Assembly: GCA_015056905.1 (NCBI GenBank)
Contig: SVFI01000002.1
Span: forward strand, 1-64,000
DNA: 64,000 nt
From: Lachnospiraceae bacterium
GTDB taxonomy: Bacteria > Bacillota > Clostridia > Lachnospirales > Lachnospiraceae
Direction of reading: 5' to 3'
This document shows, in pieces, positions 56,454 to 64,000 of this stretch. Each line of letters starts with the position of its first letter. Within the stretch, counting starts at the first letter, position 1. The notes under the pieces were generated by a model. That model worked only from the letters and a program-made list of their open reading frames with translations, was not told the origin of the DNA and ran no database searches. The translations under genes and the position numbers were made by a program.

Positions 56454-58142
56454 TTATTCCTGCGTTGCGGAATCGCTGATAAGCGGAACGCTTCCTCTGA
56501 TTTCAATGCGAGGTCCGCCGCAACCTTCCAGATACTCCTTCGTGATTGTCACTTTACCGATGTTGTCATCCTTCGGAATTTCATACATGATATCAAGCAT
56601 AAATTCCTCGATGATAGCACGGAGTGCTCTTGCACCGGTATCTTTTTTCATCGCCTTCTCTGCGATTGCCTCAAGCGCACCGTCATCAAACTGCAAATCG
56701 ACTTCATCCAGTGCCAACAGCTTCTGATACTGCTTCAGAATCGCATTTTTCGGCTCTTTGAGAATTTTGACATACATATCTTTGTCAAGCGGATCCAGTG
56801 TATAAATAATCGGGAGTCTTCCGAGAAACTCAGGAATCATACCGAATTTCTTAAGGTCTTCAATCGTAACCTGCTTGACGATATCTTTGTCTTTGTCAAA
56901 CTGGTCCTTGAGCTCCGCCTCGTATCCGATAGATGTTTTCTTGCGAAGTCTCTGCTTGATGATATCATCCAAATCCGGGAACGCACCTCCGCAGATGAAC
57001 AGAATATTGCGCGTATTGATGGTCGTAAGCGGTACCATCGCATTCTTGCTGTTTGCTCCGACCGGAACTTCCACTTCCGCACCTTCTAATAATTTCAGCA
57101 TACCCTGCTGCACCGATTCTCCGGAAACATCACGGGACGTTGTCTCTTTTTTCTTGGCAATCTTATCAATCTCATCAATGAAGATGATACCCATCTCCGC
57201 GCGTTCCACATCGTTATCCGCTGCTGCCAGAAGCTTGGAAACCACACTCTCAATGTCATCACCGATGTAACCTGCTTCTGTGAGAGACGTAGCATCCGTA
57301 ATCGCAAGCGGAACATCCAGAAGTCTTGCGAGCGTTTTGACAAGATACGTTTTACCGCAACCGGTCGGTCCGATCATGAGCATATTGGATTTTTCAATCT
57401 CAATCTCATCCATCGTCTGTGTCGCAACACGTTTGTAATGGTTATAGACCGCTACGGAAATCACTTTCTTCGCCTGGTCCTGACCTACCACATACTCATC
57501 GAGCTGCGCTTTAATTTTGTGCGGTGGCGGAATGTTCTTGATATCCAGCAGCGGTTTGTCTTTTTTCTTTTTATCTTTCTTCTTTTTCTTTTTGAGTTTC
57601 TGCTTGTTCGGAATACCACCATCCCCCTGCAAATCTGCAAGGTTTACAAAGCTGATGTTCGGGAACTTGGAAGAGAGTTCATTTAAATCCATTCCGTAAA
57701 TTGCCTGATCCATCATATTCGGATCGAGCATTCCCTGATAATCAAACTGGCTGACCGCATCCATTGTCTTGTGCATACAGTCGTTGCAGACGCAAATATT
57801 GTTCGGAAGCTTAAACTGCTTTCCGGTCACGCTTTCCGGGCGGCGGCAGACAAAACAGACATCCTCATATTCCTTGTCATCCTCATCTGTGCCATCCTCG
57901 CCATCTTCACCCTCTTCATCTTCGGCGCTGTCGTCCTCGTAGTCATCTTCGCCATCTGACTCCTCAACGTCAAAATCATCCCGGAACTCATCATCCTCTG
58001 TATCCTGAATACTTCTATAATTGTCGTTTTTCTGTTTTTCTGTTTCCGGAGCCGTCTCGTCGAAATCGTCCTCCGAAATCATCTTTCTTCCCTCTTCTTT
58101 TTCTTCCTCATCAAAGAAAATATCTTCATCAAATCCGGACAT
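56454..58142 (-). CDS. clpX: ClpX-like AAA+ unfoldase with acidic extension
   Basis: 562 residues against about 420-430 for ClpX. Residues 1-92 are an Asp/Glu-rich extension; the zinc finger follows with C96-C99 and C119-C122; then a Lys-rich linker near 185-200 and the AAA+ domain with Walker A GPTGCGKT (about 257), Walker B IIFIDEID (about 317), pore loop GYIGDD and sensor 2 GARALR. The ClpP-docking IGF reads IGY, and the RKH loop is not conserved. It may be a specialised paralogue; a normal clpX may exist elsewhere. Confidence 0.85.
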   Translation of the reverse strand: MSGFDEDIFFDEEEKEEGRKMISEDDFDETAPETEKQKNDNYRSIQDTEDDEFRDDFDVEESDGEDDYEDDSAEDEEGEDGEDGTDEDDKEYEDVCFVCRRPESVTGKQFKLPNNICVCNDCMHKTMDAVSQFDYQGMLDPNMMDQAIYGMDLNELSSKFPNISFVNLADLQGDGGIPNKQKLKKKKKKDKKKKDKPLLDIKNIPPPHKIKAQLDEYVVGQDQAKKVISVAVYNHYKRVATQTMDEIEIEKSNMLMIGPTGCGKTYLVKTLARLLDVPLAITDATSLTEAGYIGDDIESVVSKLLAAADNDVERAEMGIIFIDEIDKIAKKKETTSRDVSGESVQQGMLKLLEGAEVEVPVGANSKNAMVPLTTINTRNILFICGGAFPDLDDIIKQRLRKKTSIGYEAELKDQFDKDKDIVKQVTIEDLKKFGMIPEFLGRLPIIYTLDPLDKDMYVKILKEPKNAILKQYQKLLALDEVDLQFDDGALEAIAEKAMKKDTGARALRAIIEEFMLDIMYEIPKDDNIGKVTITKEYLEGCGGPRIEIRGSVPLISDSATQE

Positions 58143-58146
58143 AACC

Positions 58147-59421
58147 TTAGTTTCTACCTCCTAATACTACTTCTATCATTCGTTCCTCATAGCCATATTG
58201 TGCCGCAACCATAACTCCGATTTGTACGTTGCTTCCTGCCTGAGAACAGTCTAGAAGCACCGACAGTTCCTCCATCGTCTCCACACTCTCGCCGTCAAAG
58301 TACGTAATAATATCGCCTTTCTTTAACCCTGCTCTCTCTGCAGGTGTTCCCCCATAAACCTGTGCAATATATACACCGTGCGGAAGCCCGTACCTTTCAT
58401 GTACCTCATCCGTCACATTGATTCCTGAAATACCAAGGTACCCTTTCTCGTTTTCGCTGACCGGTACTCTTGTCTTTTTACTCATCAGCTCCTCGATAAT
58501 CGGCTTCGCCGTAGAAATCGGAATGGCATACCCCATACCCTCAACCATACTTCCGCCAATCTTGCTTGAATTAATTCCGACGACCTCTCCGTACACATTC
58601 AGAAGCGCGCCCCCCGAATTTCCCGGGTTAATCGCTGCATCCGTCTGAATCAAAAACAGCGACTCTCCGCTTTCGTTCATGGAATCCTGTCTGTTTACGG
58701 CACTGATAACCCCTGTCGTGACACTCTGACCGTAACCGAGTGCATTTCCGATCGCAATCGCCGGTTCTCCGACCTTCAAACTGTCGGAATCACCGAGCGT
58801 AGCAATACGGATTTCCCGCTTCGTCTCCGCGCCGAGTTCTTCTAAATTCACGGCGATGACTGCCAGATCCGAATCCGCATCCGTACCTTTGACCTGCGCC
58901 GAACACGTCTGCTCATCAACAAACTGAACAGAAAGAGAAGTGGAATCTGCCACCACATGGTTATTCGTCACAATCAGAAGTTCTTCCTCATTTTCACCGA
59001 CAATAATACCGGAACCGCTTCCTTCATCCTCCTGCCGGAACTGATAGCCCCAAAAATCCTCCGTAATCATATAGGTTCCGAAAATGGAAACAACCGAAGG
59101 CATTACTCTGTCGACCACCATCGTCACATCCGTGACAATCGCAATCTCCCGACTCTCCTTTCCACTGTCCGCAGTCTCGGTCGCATCGATTTCTCCGCTC
59201 TGCGCGTAAACTTCCGGTTCCTGCTTATTCTCCTGTTGCTCATCCTCCGCTTCCAAGTGTTCTGCCTGCTCCACCGTAACCGAATTCTCTGCTTCGCTTC
59301 CGCCTTCTGTCTGCGCAGGCGGGAACAGATACAGTATTACAACAATCATAAGTCCTGCGAAACTTCCGAACAAAATCCCGGAAAAAATCATTCCGAATGC
59401 TTTATTTATCTTCTTAGACAT
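58147..59421 (-). CDS. htrA: HtrA/DegP-type membrane-anchored serine protease
   Basis: 424 residues. One N-terminal helix (about 10-35), an acidic linker (36-90), trypsin-like domain with His155, Asp185 and Ser269 (NPGNSGGAL), and one C-terminal PDZ domain (about 310-420). It should degrade or refold misfolded exported proteins. It ends 5 bp before the ClpX-like gene, and may be co-transcribed with it. Confidence 0.93.
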   Translation of the reverse strand: MSKKINKAFGMIFSGILFGSFAGLMIVVILYLFPPAQTEGGSEAENSVTVEQAEHLEAEDEQQENKQEPEVYAQSGEIDATETADSGKESREIAIVTDVTMVVDRVMPSVVSIFGTYMITEDFWGYQFRQEDEGSGSGIIVGENEEELLIVTNNHVVADSTSLSVQFVDEQTCSAQVKGTDADSDLAVIAVNLEELGAETKREIRIATLGDSDSLKVGEPAIAIGNALGYGQSVTTGVISAVNRQDSMNESGESLFLIQTDAAINPGNSGGALLNVYGEVVGINSSKIGGSMVEGMGYAIPISTAKPIIEELMSKKTRVPVSENEKGYLGISGINVTDEVHERYGLPHGVYIAQVYGGTPAERAGLKKGDIITYFDGESVETMEELSVLLDCSQAGSNVQIGVMVAAQYGYEERMIEVVLGGRN

Positions 59422-59497
59422 AATCTATACCTCACTTACACAGACATTCTAACAACAATTTGTGTCCTTTCTGTGTAAAAAGACTTCCTCTTGTATC

Positions 59498-61324
59498 TTA
59501 TTCCACCGTCACTGATTTTGCAAGGTTTCTCGGTTTATCCACGTCGCATCCTTTTCCGACTGCAACATAGTATCCGAAAAGCTGGAGCGGAATAATCGCC
59601 AGCGAGTTGGCAAAAAGCGGATGTGTCTCAGGAATATAAATCACATAGTCCGCCACCTTTTCGATATCGTGATTTCCTTCATTGGTCACCGCAAGCACAA
59701 ACGCACCTCTCGCCTTGACTTCCACCATATTACTGACAGTTTTTGCATACAGATGTTGCTGCGTTGCAACCGCTGCCACAAGCGTCCCCTCCTCAATAAG
59801 GGAAATCGTACCGTGCTTCAGTTCCCCGGCCGCGTACGCCTCGGAATGAATGTAGGAAATCTCCTTCAGTTTCAGCGATCCTTCCAACGAAATCGCGTAG
59901 TCGATTCCTCTGCCGACAAAGAAAATATCCTTTGCACCGACATAACGGTTGGCAAAACGCTGTATTCTTTTTTTATTTCCAAGCAAAAGTTCTATCTGAT
60001 CCGGAAGTTTTTTCAAATCTTCCAGCATCTCTTTCATTTCCTCTTGGGCAACCGTCTTTCTGACATTTGCAAATTTCATTGCAAGCAGATAAAGGGCGAT
60101 AAGCTGTGCGCTATACGCTTTCGTCGTGGCAACCGCAATCTCCGGTCCCGCCCAAGTGTACATGACACTGTCCGCCTCACGCGCAATCGAGCTTCCGACA
60201 ACATTGACAATTCCGAGAACCCGGAATCCGCGCTTTTTGGCTTCACGAAGTGCTGCCAGCGTATCTGCAGTCTCACCGGACTGACTGATGACAACCACCA
60301 TCGCTCCTTCCTCCAAAATCGGATCGCGATAGCGGAATTCCGACGCAAGGTCAACCTCAACCGGAATTCTTGCCAGCCCTTCCAGTACATATTTTCCCGT
60401 CATTCCTGCGTGATAAGCCGAACCGCAGGCAACGATGTGGATTTTCTTAATTGCAGAAAGTTCCTCATCCGTCATATTCAGTTCCTCAATGACAATGTCA
60501 TCATCCTGAATACGGGGACTGAGCGTATCGGTAACCGTCTTCGGCTGTTCATACATTTCCTTGAGCATGAAATGCTCATATCCTGCCTTTTCCGCCGCAT
60601 TGGCGTCCCAGTCGATATAGACAGCTTCCTTCTCAAGTTCCTCCTCATCCACCGTGTAAAAATGCATGTGGTCTCCGCGCAGACGGACGATTTCCTGATT
60701 GTCCACATAGTAAACTTTGCGCGTATATTTGAGCACCGCCGGAACATCGGACGCAATGTAGCAGCCGTCCGTATTTTGACCGACAATCAGCGGACTGTCC
60801 TTACGCACGGCAAAGAGCTGATCCGGATGCTCTGCAAATACAACGCCGAGTGCGTAGGACCCCTCCACACGATGAAGCACCTTGGTAATCGCCTCGAGAG
60901 GATTTCCCTTGTAATAGTAATCCAAAAGATGCGCCACGACCTCCGTATCCGTCTCCGAAACAAACTCATATCCTTTCGCCGTCAACTTCCGGCGGAGCGC
61001 AATGTAATTTTCAATAATACCATTGTGAACCACACAAATGGTTTCTTTTTTGTTAAAATGCGGATGTGCATTCGTTGTGCTCGGTGCTCCGTGCGTTGCC
61101 CATCTCGTATGTCCGATGCCGACACATCCCTTCATCGTTTCGCCGCCGTGTGTCAGTTCCTCAAGCACCTTCAGCCGCCCCACCGACTTGGAAATGTTTA
61201 TCTTGTGCCCATCATACACGGCCATACCTGCCGAGTCATATCCTCTGTATTCCAGTTTTGACAGACCATCCAAAATAATCGGCGCTGCCTCTTTTGTCCC
61301 AATATAACCTACTATTCCGCACAT
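59498..61324 (-). CDS. glmS: Glutamine-fructose-6-phosphate aminotransferase
   Basis: Makes glucosamine-6-phosphate for peptidoglycan and surface glycans. 608 residues; ATG after AGGAGG, placing Cys2 (MCGIVGYIG) as the N-terminal nucleophile. Two SIS domains follow, and the sequence ends SVTVE as in the family. No glmS ribozyme is recognisable upstream; the leader region instead holds hairpin element 2. Confidence 0.97.
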   Translation of the reverse strand: MCGIVGYIGTKEAAPIILDGLSKLEYRGYDSAGMAVYDGHKINISKSVGRLKVLEELTHGGETMKGCVGIGHTRWATHGAPSTTNAHPHFNKKETICVVHNGIIENYIALRRKLTAKGYEFVSETDTEVVAHLLDYYYKGNPLEAITKVLHRVEGSYALGVVFAEHPDQLFAVRKDSPLIVGQNTDGCYIASDVPAVLKYTRKVYYVDNQEIVRLRGDHMHFYTVDEEELEKEAVYIDWDANAAEKAGYEHFMLKEMYEQPKTVTDTLSPRIQDDDIVIEELNMTDEELSAIKKIHIVACGSAYHAGMTGKYVLEGLARIPVEVDLASEFRYRDPILEEGAMVVVISQSGETADTLAALREAKKRGFRVLGIVNVVGSSIAREADSVMYTWAGPEIAVATTKAYSAQLIALYLLAMKFANVRKTVAQEEMKEMLEDLKKLPDQIELLLGNKKRIQRFANRYVGAKDIFFVGRGIDYAISLEGSLKLKEISYIHSEAYAAGELKHGTISLIEEGTLVAAVATQQHLYAKTVSNMVEVKARGAFVLAVTNEGNHDIEKVADYVIYIPETHPLFANSLAIIPLQLFGYYVAVGKGCDVDKPRNLAKSVTVE

Positions 61325-61355
61325 ATGAAGTCCTCCTGCATTCAGCATAATACCC

Positions 61356-61504
61356 GATTACGGAATTTTGAAAGATGTCTGCATGAAAAAAGTTTCAGAC
61401 AAGGCACGTTCCCACTTGGTGAAAAACGTAACGGTACTACGGATTTTTCAACAGCCTTGCCGTGAAATCTTTTTTCTGCATATATCTTTCAAAATTCCGC
61501 AATC
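61356..61504. repeat. Long imperfect hairpin element 2
   Basis: Arms GATTACGGAATTTTGAAAGAT (61356 on) and its complement ending at 61504 pair, with inner stems TGCATGAAAAAAG / CTTTTTTCTGCA and AAGGC / GCCTT. The inner 47 bp (61402-61448) match element 1 (40242-40288, reverse strand) in 40 of 47 positions. Non-coding, between glmS and a GT2 gene. Confidence 0.85.
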
Positions 61505-61509
61505 GCTTT

Positions 61510-62436
61510 TTATTTCCTCCAGTAATTACGGTTTGACGTACACCAAAGTACGGTTCTCTTAGGTAATTTCTTGTAGTTTTTTCCGAGCCGGTAGCCTATG
61601 AATTTACATCCGCTAGTATAGATTAAGCGGATAATCTCTATTTTATGCCCTGTCTTCCAGAGGTGTTTCGCTGTCTTTTTGACCATCGAAATGCCTTCTG
61701 ATTCAGAGGAAATCCCTTCAAACACTTCCGGATGTTGTGCCTGCGAAACGCCGAGGTCAAAATTGCGGTGAAACTGCTGCATTCCCGTATAATTGTGGGA
61801 ATGATACACCCTTGCATCCGCCGCGTAGGAAATCTTGTATCCCGCTCCCACTGCCCTAGCCGCAAAAATCATATCCTCGTTAAAAATTGCACGCTTTACA
61901 AATCCGCCGAGCTGTTCATACACCTCTCTTTTGTAGGCTGCACAGACATCCGAACAGAAATACGTCTTAATTCCCATGGTCGGAATATCTTCCGCCCCCT
62001 TTACGACAGACACGTCAGGATAGTTAAACACTCTCGTATATTTCTCGATTTCTCCCGCATCTTCTTTTGCAAGCTGTCTGGCATAGCTGACCGCCACATC
62101 CGCCGCCTCCAATGGACGGAGCAGATTCTCTATGAGACGCTCATCCGCCGGTATCGCATCCTGGGTCATCATAACAAACACATCTGCCATCATCTCTTTT
62201 GCCGCGCGCCTGCGCGTTCCGCCGTGGTCAAACTCCTGGGCGGAAATATGTTTGATGCGGATATTTTTGTAAATTTCTTTAAATTTACGACCGTAAACAA
62301 GCTGACTGAAATATTTCTCTTCTGTGTTGATAATATAAATCTGATTCACTTTCACAGTCTGGCTTTCCAGCCTGTCAAGCAGAGTAAAAAACTCCTGATC
62401 CGGTTTATATACCGGAATAATCACATCTACTGTCAT
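61510..62436 (-). CDS. Glycosyltransferase family 2 (rhamnosyltransferase-like)
   Basis: 308 residues; ATG after AAAAGGAA. GT-A fold with VIIPVYKPDQEF at the start, HGGTRR and the DXD-like motif MTQDAIPADERLI at about 90-105. The pattern is typical of rhamnosyltransferases in cell-wall or exopolysaccharide clusters. The acceptor is unknown. It follows the LCP protein gene after a terminator. Confidence 0.85.
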   Translation of the reverse strand: MTVDVIIPVYKPDQEFFTLLDRLESQTVKVNQIYIINTEEKYFSQLVYGRKFKEIYKNIRIKHISAQEFDHGGTRRRAAKEMMADVFVMMTQDAIPADERLIENLLRPLEAADVAVSYARQLAKEDAGEIEKYTRVFNYPDVSVVKGAEDIPTMGIKTYFCSDVCAAYKREVYEQLGGFVKRAIFNEDMIFAARAVGAGYKISYAADARVYHSHNYTGMQQFHRNFDLGVSQAQHPEVFEGISSESEGISMVKKTAKHLWKTGHKIEIIRLIYTSGCKFIGYRLGKNYKKLPKRTVLWCTSNRNYWRK

Positions 62437-62452
62437 GTCTGATTCCTTTTCT

Positions 62453-62496
62453 GAAAAAAGGCCCTGCTCATATCATAAAATATAAGAAAGGCCTTT
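62453..62496 (-). terminator. Terminator of the LCP gene
   Basis: Minus-strand AAAGGCCTTTCTTATAT pairs imperfectly with ATATGAGCAGGGCCTTTTTT, ending in a T-run. It lies 16 bp after the LCP stop. Confidence 0.75.
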
Positions 62497-62511
62497 GTTT
62501 TTTGTTTTGTT

Positions 62512-63645
62512 TTATCTTCCGGTTCTGTTCTTTACCTGAGCGGCGATCGTCTCAACCTGTGAAGAAGGTGCGTATCCCTCCGTGCTGCCGAACAGGAACT
62601 GATGAAGCTGTTTCACATCCTCAGTTACATTCGTGCTGATTACGCAGCTGGCCGCGCCGACACTTCCTGTCGTACGGTACTGCTCATTCGGAAATCCTCC
62701 CGTTGCCCCGATGGAGTAACTTGCTACATCCGCAAGTAAATCCATCACCTCTGCAAATGTCAGCGATGTGGAAATCTCCTCGAAAATCGTGTTCGCTGCT
62801 TTGTTTAACGTCGCGATATTACCGCTTTTTGCTTTGTCCAAAATCGCCTGAATAACTTCCTGCTGCCTCTCTGCACGCTTAAAATCGTCACCCGCAGTAT
62901 AACGGATACGGCAGTAAGATACCGCCTGGATACCATTGAGCGTCTGCATCCCCGTCTTTGTCACTCTCTCGAAAGAATCCTCTCCGAGCGATTTGGACGT
63001 CTCTACCTGATAGTTATTTAAATGCGAAATTTCCGCCTCATCAACATCAATCTCTATTCCGCCGAGTGCATCTATGGTATCCGCAACGCCGGCCCATCCG
63101 ACCGTCACATAATCCGTGATATTCATGTCGAGGTTCATATTCAACATATTAATCGCCTGAAGCGGTCCGCCCTGTGCATATGCAGCATTGGCCTTTCCGT
63201 AAGAATCATTTCCGAGATTTAAGTATGTATCACGATAAACAGATACAAGCTTAACTTCTTTGGTTTCCTCGTTGATGGAGGCAATGATAATAGTGTCGCT
63301 TCGCGTTCCTTTTCCGAGTGAATTGTCGCGGGAATCCACACCGAACAGCGCTACATTCCGATAACCGTCCATGTGTCCGCTGGAAATCTCATTTGTTGCA
63401 ATATCGTCTTTGTTCACCGTATCGTTCGAAGGAGCAATCCCCTGGTTAATTACGATGTCATCCTCTGAAATATCTGTCTTTTCAATTTTACCGTAAAGTG
63501 AAACGACGTATAAAGCCATCAGCATGAGAAAGAGCACAAATACCTCCACCGTAATAAGGATAATCCGATTGCGTTTCTTTTTTTGACGCTCAGCCTTGGT
63601 CAGTCTCTTTTTTCCTGATGTTTTTTTCGTATTCGTATTTCCCAT
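62512..63645 (-). CDS. LCP (LytR-CpsA-Psr) family glycopolymer ligase
   Basis: 377 residues. A basic cytoplasmic N-terminus (1-27), one membrane helix (about 28-50) and an extracellular LCP domain: NVALFGVDSRDNSLGKGTRSDTI, KLVSVYRDTYLN and the conserved Arg region YCRIRYTAGDDFKRAERQ. It would attach polysaccharide to peptidoglycan using a lipid-linked donor. It lies downstream of a sugar transferase, the first step in that pathway. Confidence 0.92.
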   Translation of the reverse strand: MGNTNTKKTSGKKRLTKAERQKKKRNRIILITVEVFVLFLMLMALYVVSLYGKIEKTDISEDDIVINQGIAPSNDTVNKDDIATNEISSGHMDGYRNVALFGVDSRDNSLGKGTRSDTIIIASINEETKEVKLVSVYRDTYLNLGNDSYGKANAAYAQGGPLQAINMLNMNLDMNITDYVTVGWAGVADTIDALGGIEIDVDEAEISHLNNYQVETSKSLGEDSFERVTKTGMQTLNGIQAVSYCRIRYTAGDDFKRAERQQEVIQAILDKAKSGNIATLNKAANTIFEEISTSLTFAEVMDLLADVASYSIGATGGFPNEQYRTTGSVGAASCVISTNVTEDVKQLHQFLFGSTEGYAPSSQVETIAAQVKNRTGR

Positions 63646-63675
63646 CCCAATTCTCCTTGTTCGTTCTTACACATA

Positions 63676-64000
63676 TTAATATGCATTTTTATTAATAAAG
63701 CCTTTAAAAATCGTCAAAAACAAAATCCTGATATCCAGACCCATTGTCCAGTTCTCAATGTAATACAAATCGCAGTCAATACGCTTACGGATAGACGTAT
63801 CTCCACGGTATCCGTTGACCTGAGCCCATCCGGTCATTCCCGGACGCACCTGATGCTTAATCATGTATCTCGGTATCTCTTCTTTAAACTTTTCTACAAA
63901 AAACGGTCTTTCCGGTCTCGGTCCGACAAGACTCATATCTCCGAGCAGCACATTGAAAAACTGCGGCATTTCATCGATGCTTGTCCTACGCAGAACCTTA
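63676..64000 (-). CDS. Undecaprenyl-phosphate sugar transferase (partial)
   Basis: Only the C-terminal 107 residues lie in the window; the N-terminus lies beyond base 64000. The motifs [21 protein letters not shown] and [14 protein letters not shown] are diagnostic of the bacterial sugar transferase (WbaP/WcaJ) family, which starts lipid-linked glycan synthesis. It is 30 bp upstream of the LCP gene and probably in the same operon. Confidence 0.93.
   Translation of the reverse strand, partial: KVLRRTSIDEMPQFFNVLLGDMSLVGPRPERPFFVEKFKEEIPRYMIKHQVRPGMTGWAQVNGYRGDTSIRKRIDCDLYYIENWTMGLDIRILFLTIFKGFINKNAY

Noticed and set aside
59422-59497. Terminator from TTACACAGA...TCTGTGTAA between htrA and glmS
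   Set aside because: The stem is followed by no T-run on the minus strand and encloses a long loop; it may be chance or an operator.
59621-61261. A 546-codon open frame opposite glmS
   Set aside because: It is antisense to an unmistakable glmS; the Arg/His/Cys-rich composition and absence of a ribosome binding site mark it as a shadow frame.

Overview
The window looks like a chromosomal segment of an anaerobic Firmicute, most likely a Lachnospiraceae-type Clostridium. This rests on strong AGGAGG ribosome binding sites, TTGACA/TATAAT promoters, moderate-to-low GC, and gene families common in that group: DUF2975 plus its small HTH partner, DUF2225, DUF6106-like, a PdaB-like deacetylase, a GH9 cellulase lipoprotein and Csp-like S8 peptidases. 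No plasmid, phage or rRNA gene is visible. One decayed insertion sequence is present. Most genes are on the minus strand.

Left part (1-9.9 kb): two tRNA-Ser genes with their own consensus promoter lie downstream of a minus-strand run tsaE-tsaB-rimI-(zinc-ribbon protein)-rnz-(membrane protein)-tsaD-ispD. The run is rich in tRNA maturation functions: t6A37 synthesis and 3' end processing. Upstream of it are a YcxB-like membrane protein and a MacB-type ABC exporter operon (ATPase, adaptor, permease) with a possible GntR-type operator.

Middle (10-31 kb): a riboflavin ECF transporter S component under an FMN riboswitch with terminator; a DUF2975/HTH pair with its own promoter and operator-like repeats; a GH9 endoglucanase lipoprotein followed by tex; a small plus-strand cluster (DUF4190-like protein, HEQEH metalloprotease-like protein, DUF975-like protein); then a long minus-strand series: DUF2225 protein, glnS, a large DUF2339-like membrane protein, a GGDEF-EAL protein, guaB, a DUF6106-like protein, an anti-sigma/ECF sigma pair and dapF.

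Accessory stretch (31-34.9 kb): an IS3-family relic with both ends still recognisable, a GGGGTAT repeat cluster, an Rpn-type PD-(D/E)XK nuclease, a copy of a dispersed GTCGGG palindromic repeat, and a small FMN-binding-like membrane protein.

Right half (35-64 kb): nadE, hslO, a methyltransferase, a small-multidrug-export-like protein and hisC form one run. Then come GT-C type membrane proteins, thiamine pyrophosphokinase, azlCD, a polysaccharide deacetylase, an FN3/VanY-like peptidase, an FAD oxidoreductase, lspA, a proteostasis cluster (S8 peptidase, unusual ClpX-like ATPase, HtrA), glmS, and the edge of an exopolysaccharide locus (GT2, LCP ligase, sugar-phosphate transferase).

The least ordinary content is intergenic. 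There are three very long imperfect hairpins (about 150-255 bp), two of which share a 47-bp core. There are also two further dispersed repeat families. The most unusual protein is the ClpX-like ATPase, which has a roughly 90-residue acidic extension and an altered ClpP-docking tripeptide.
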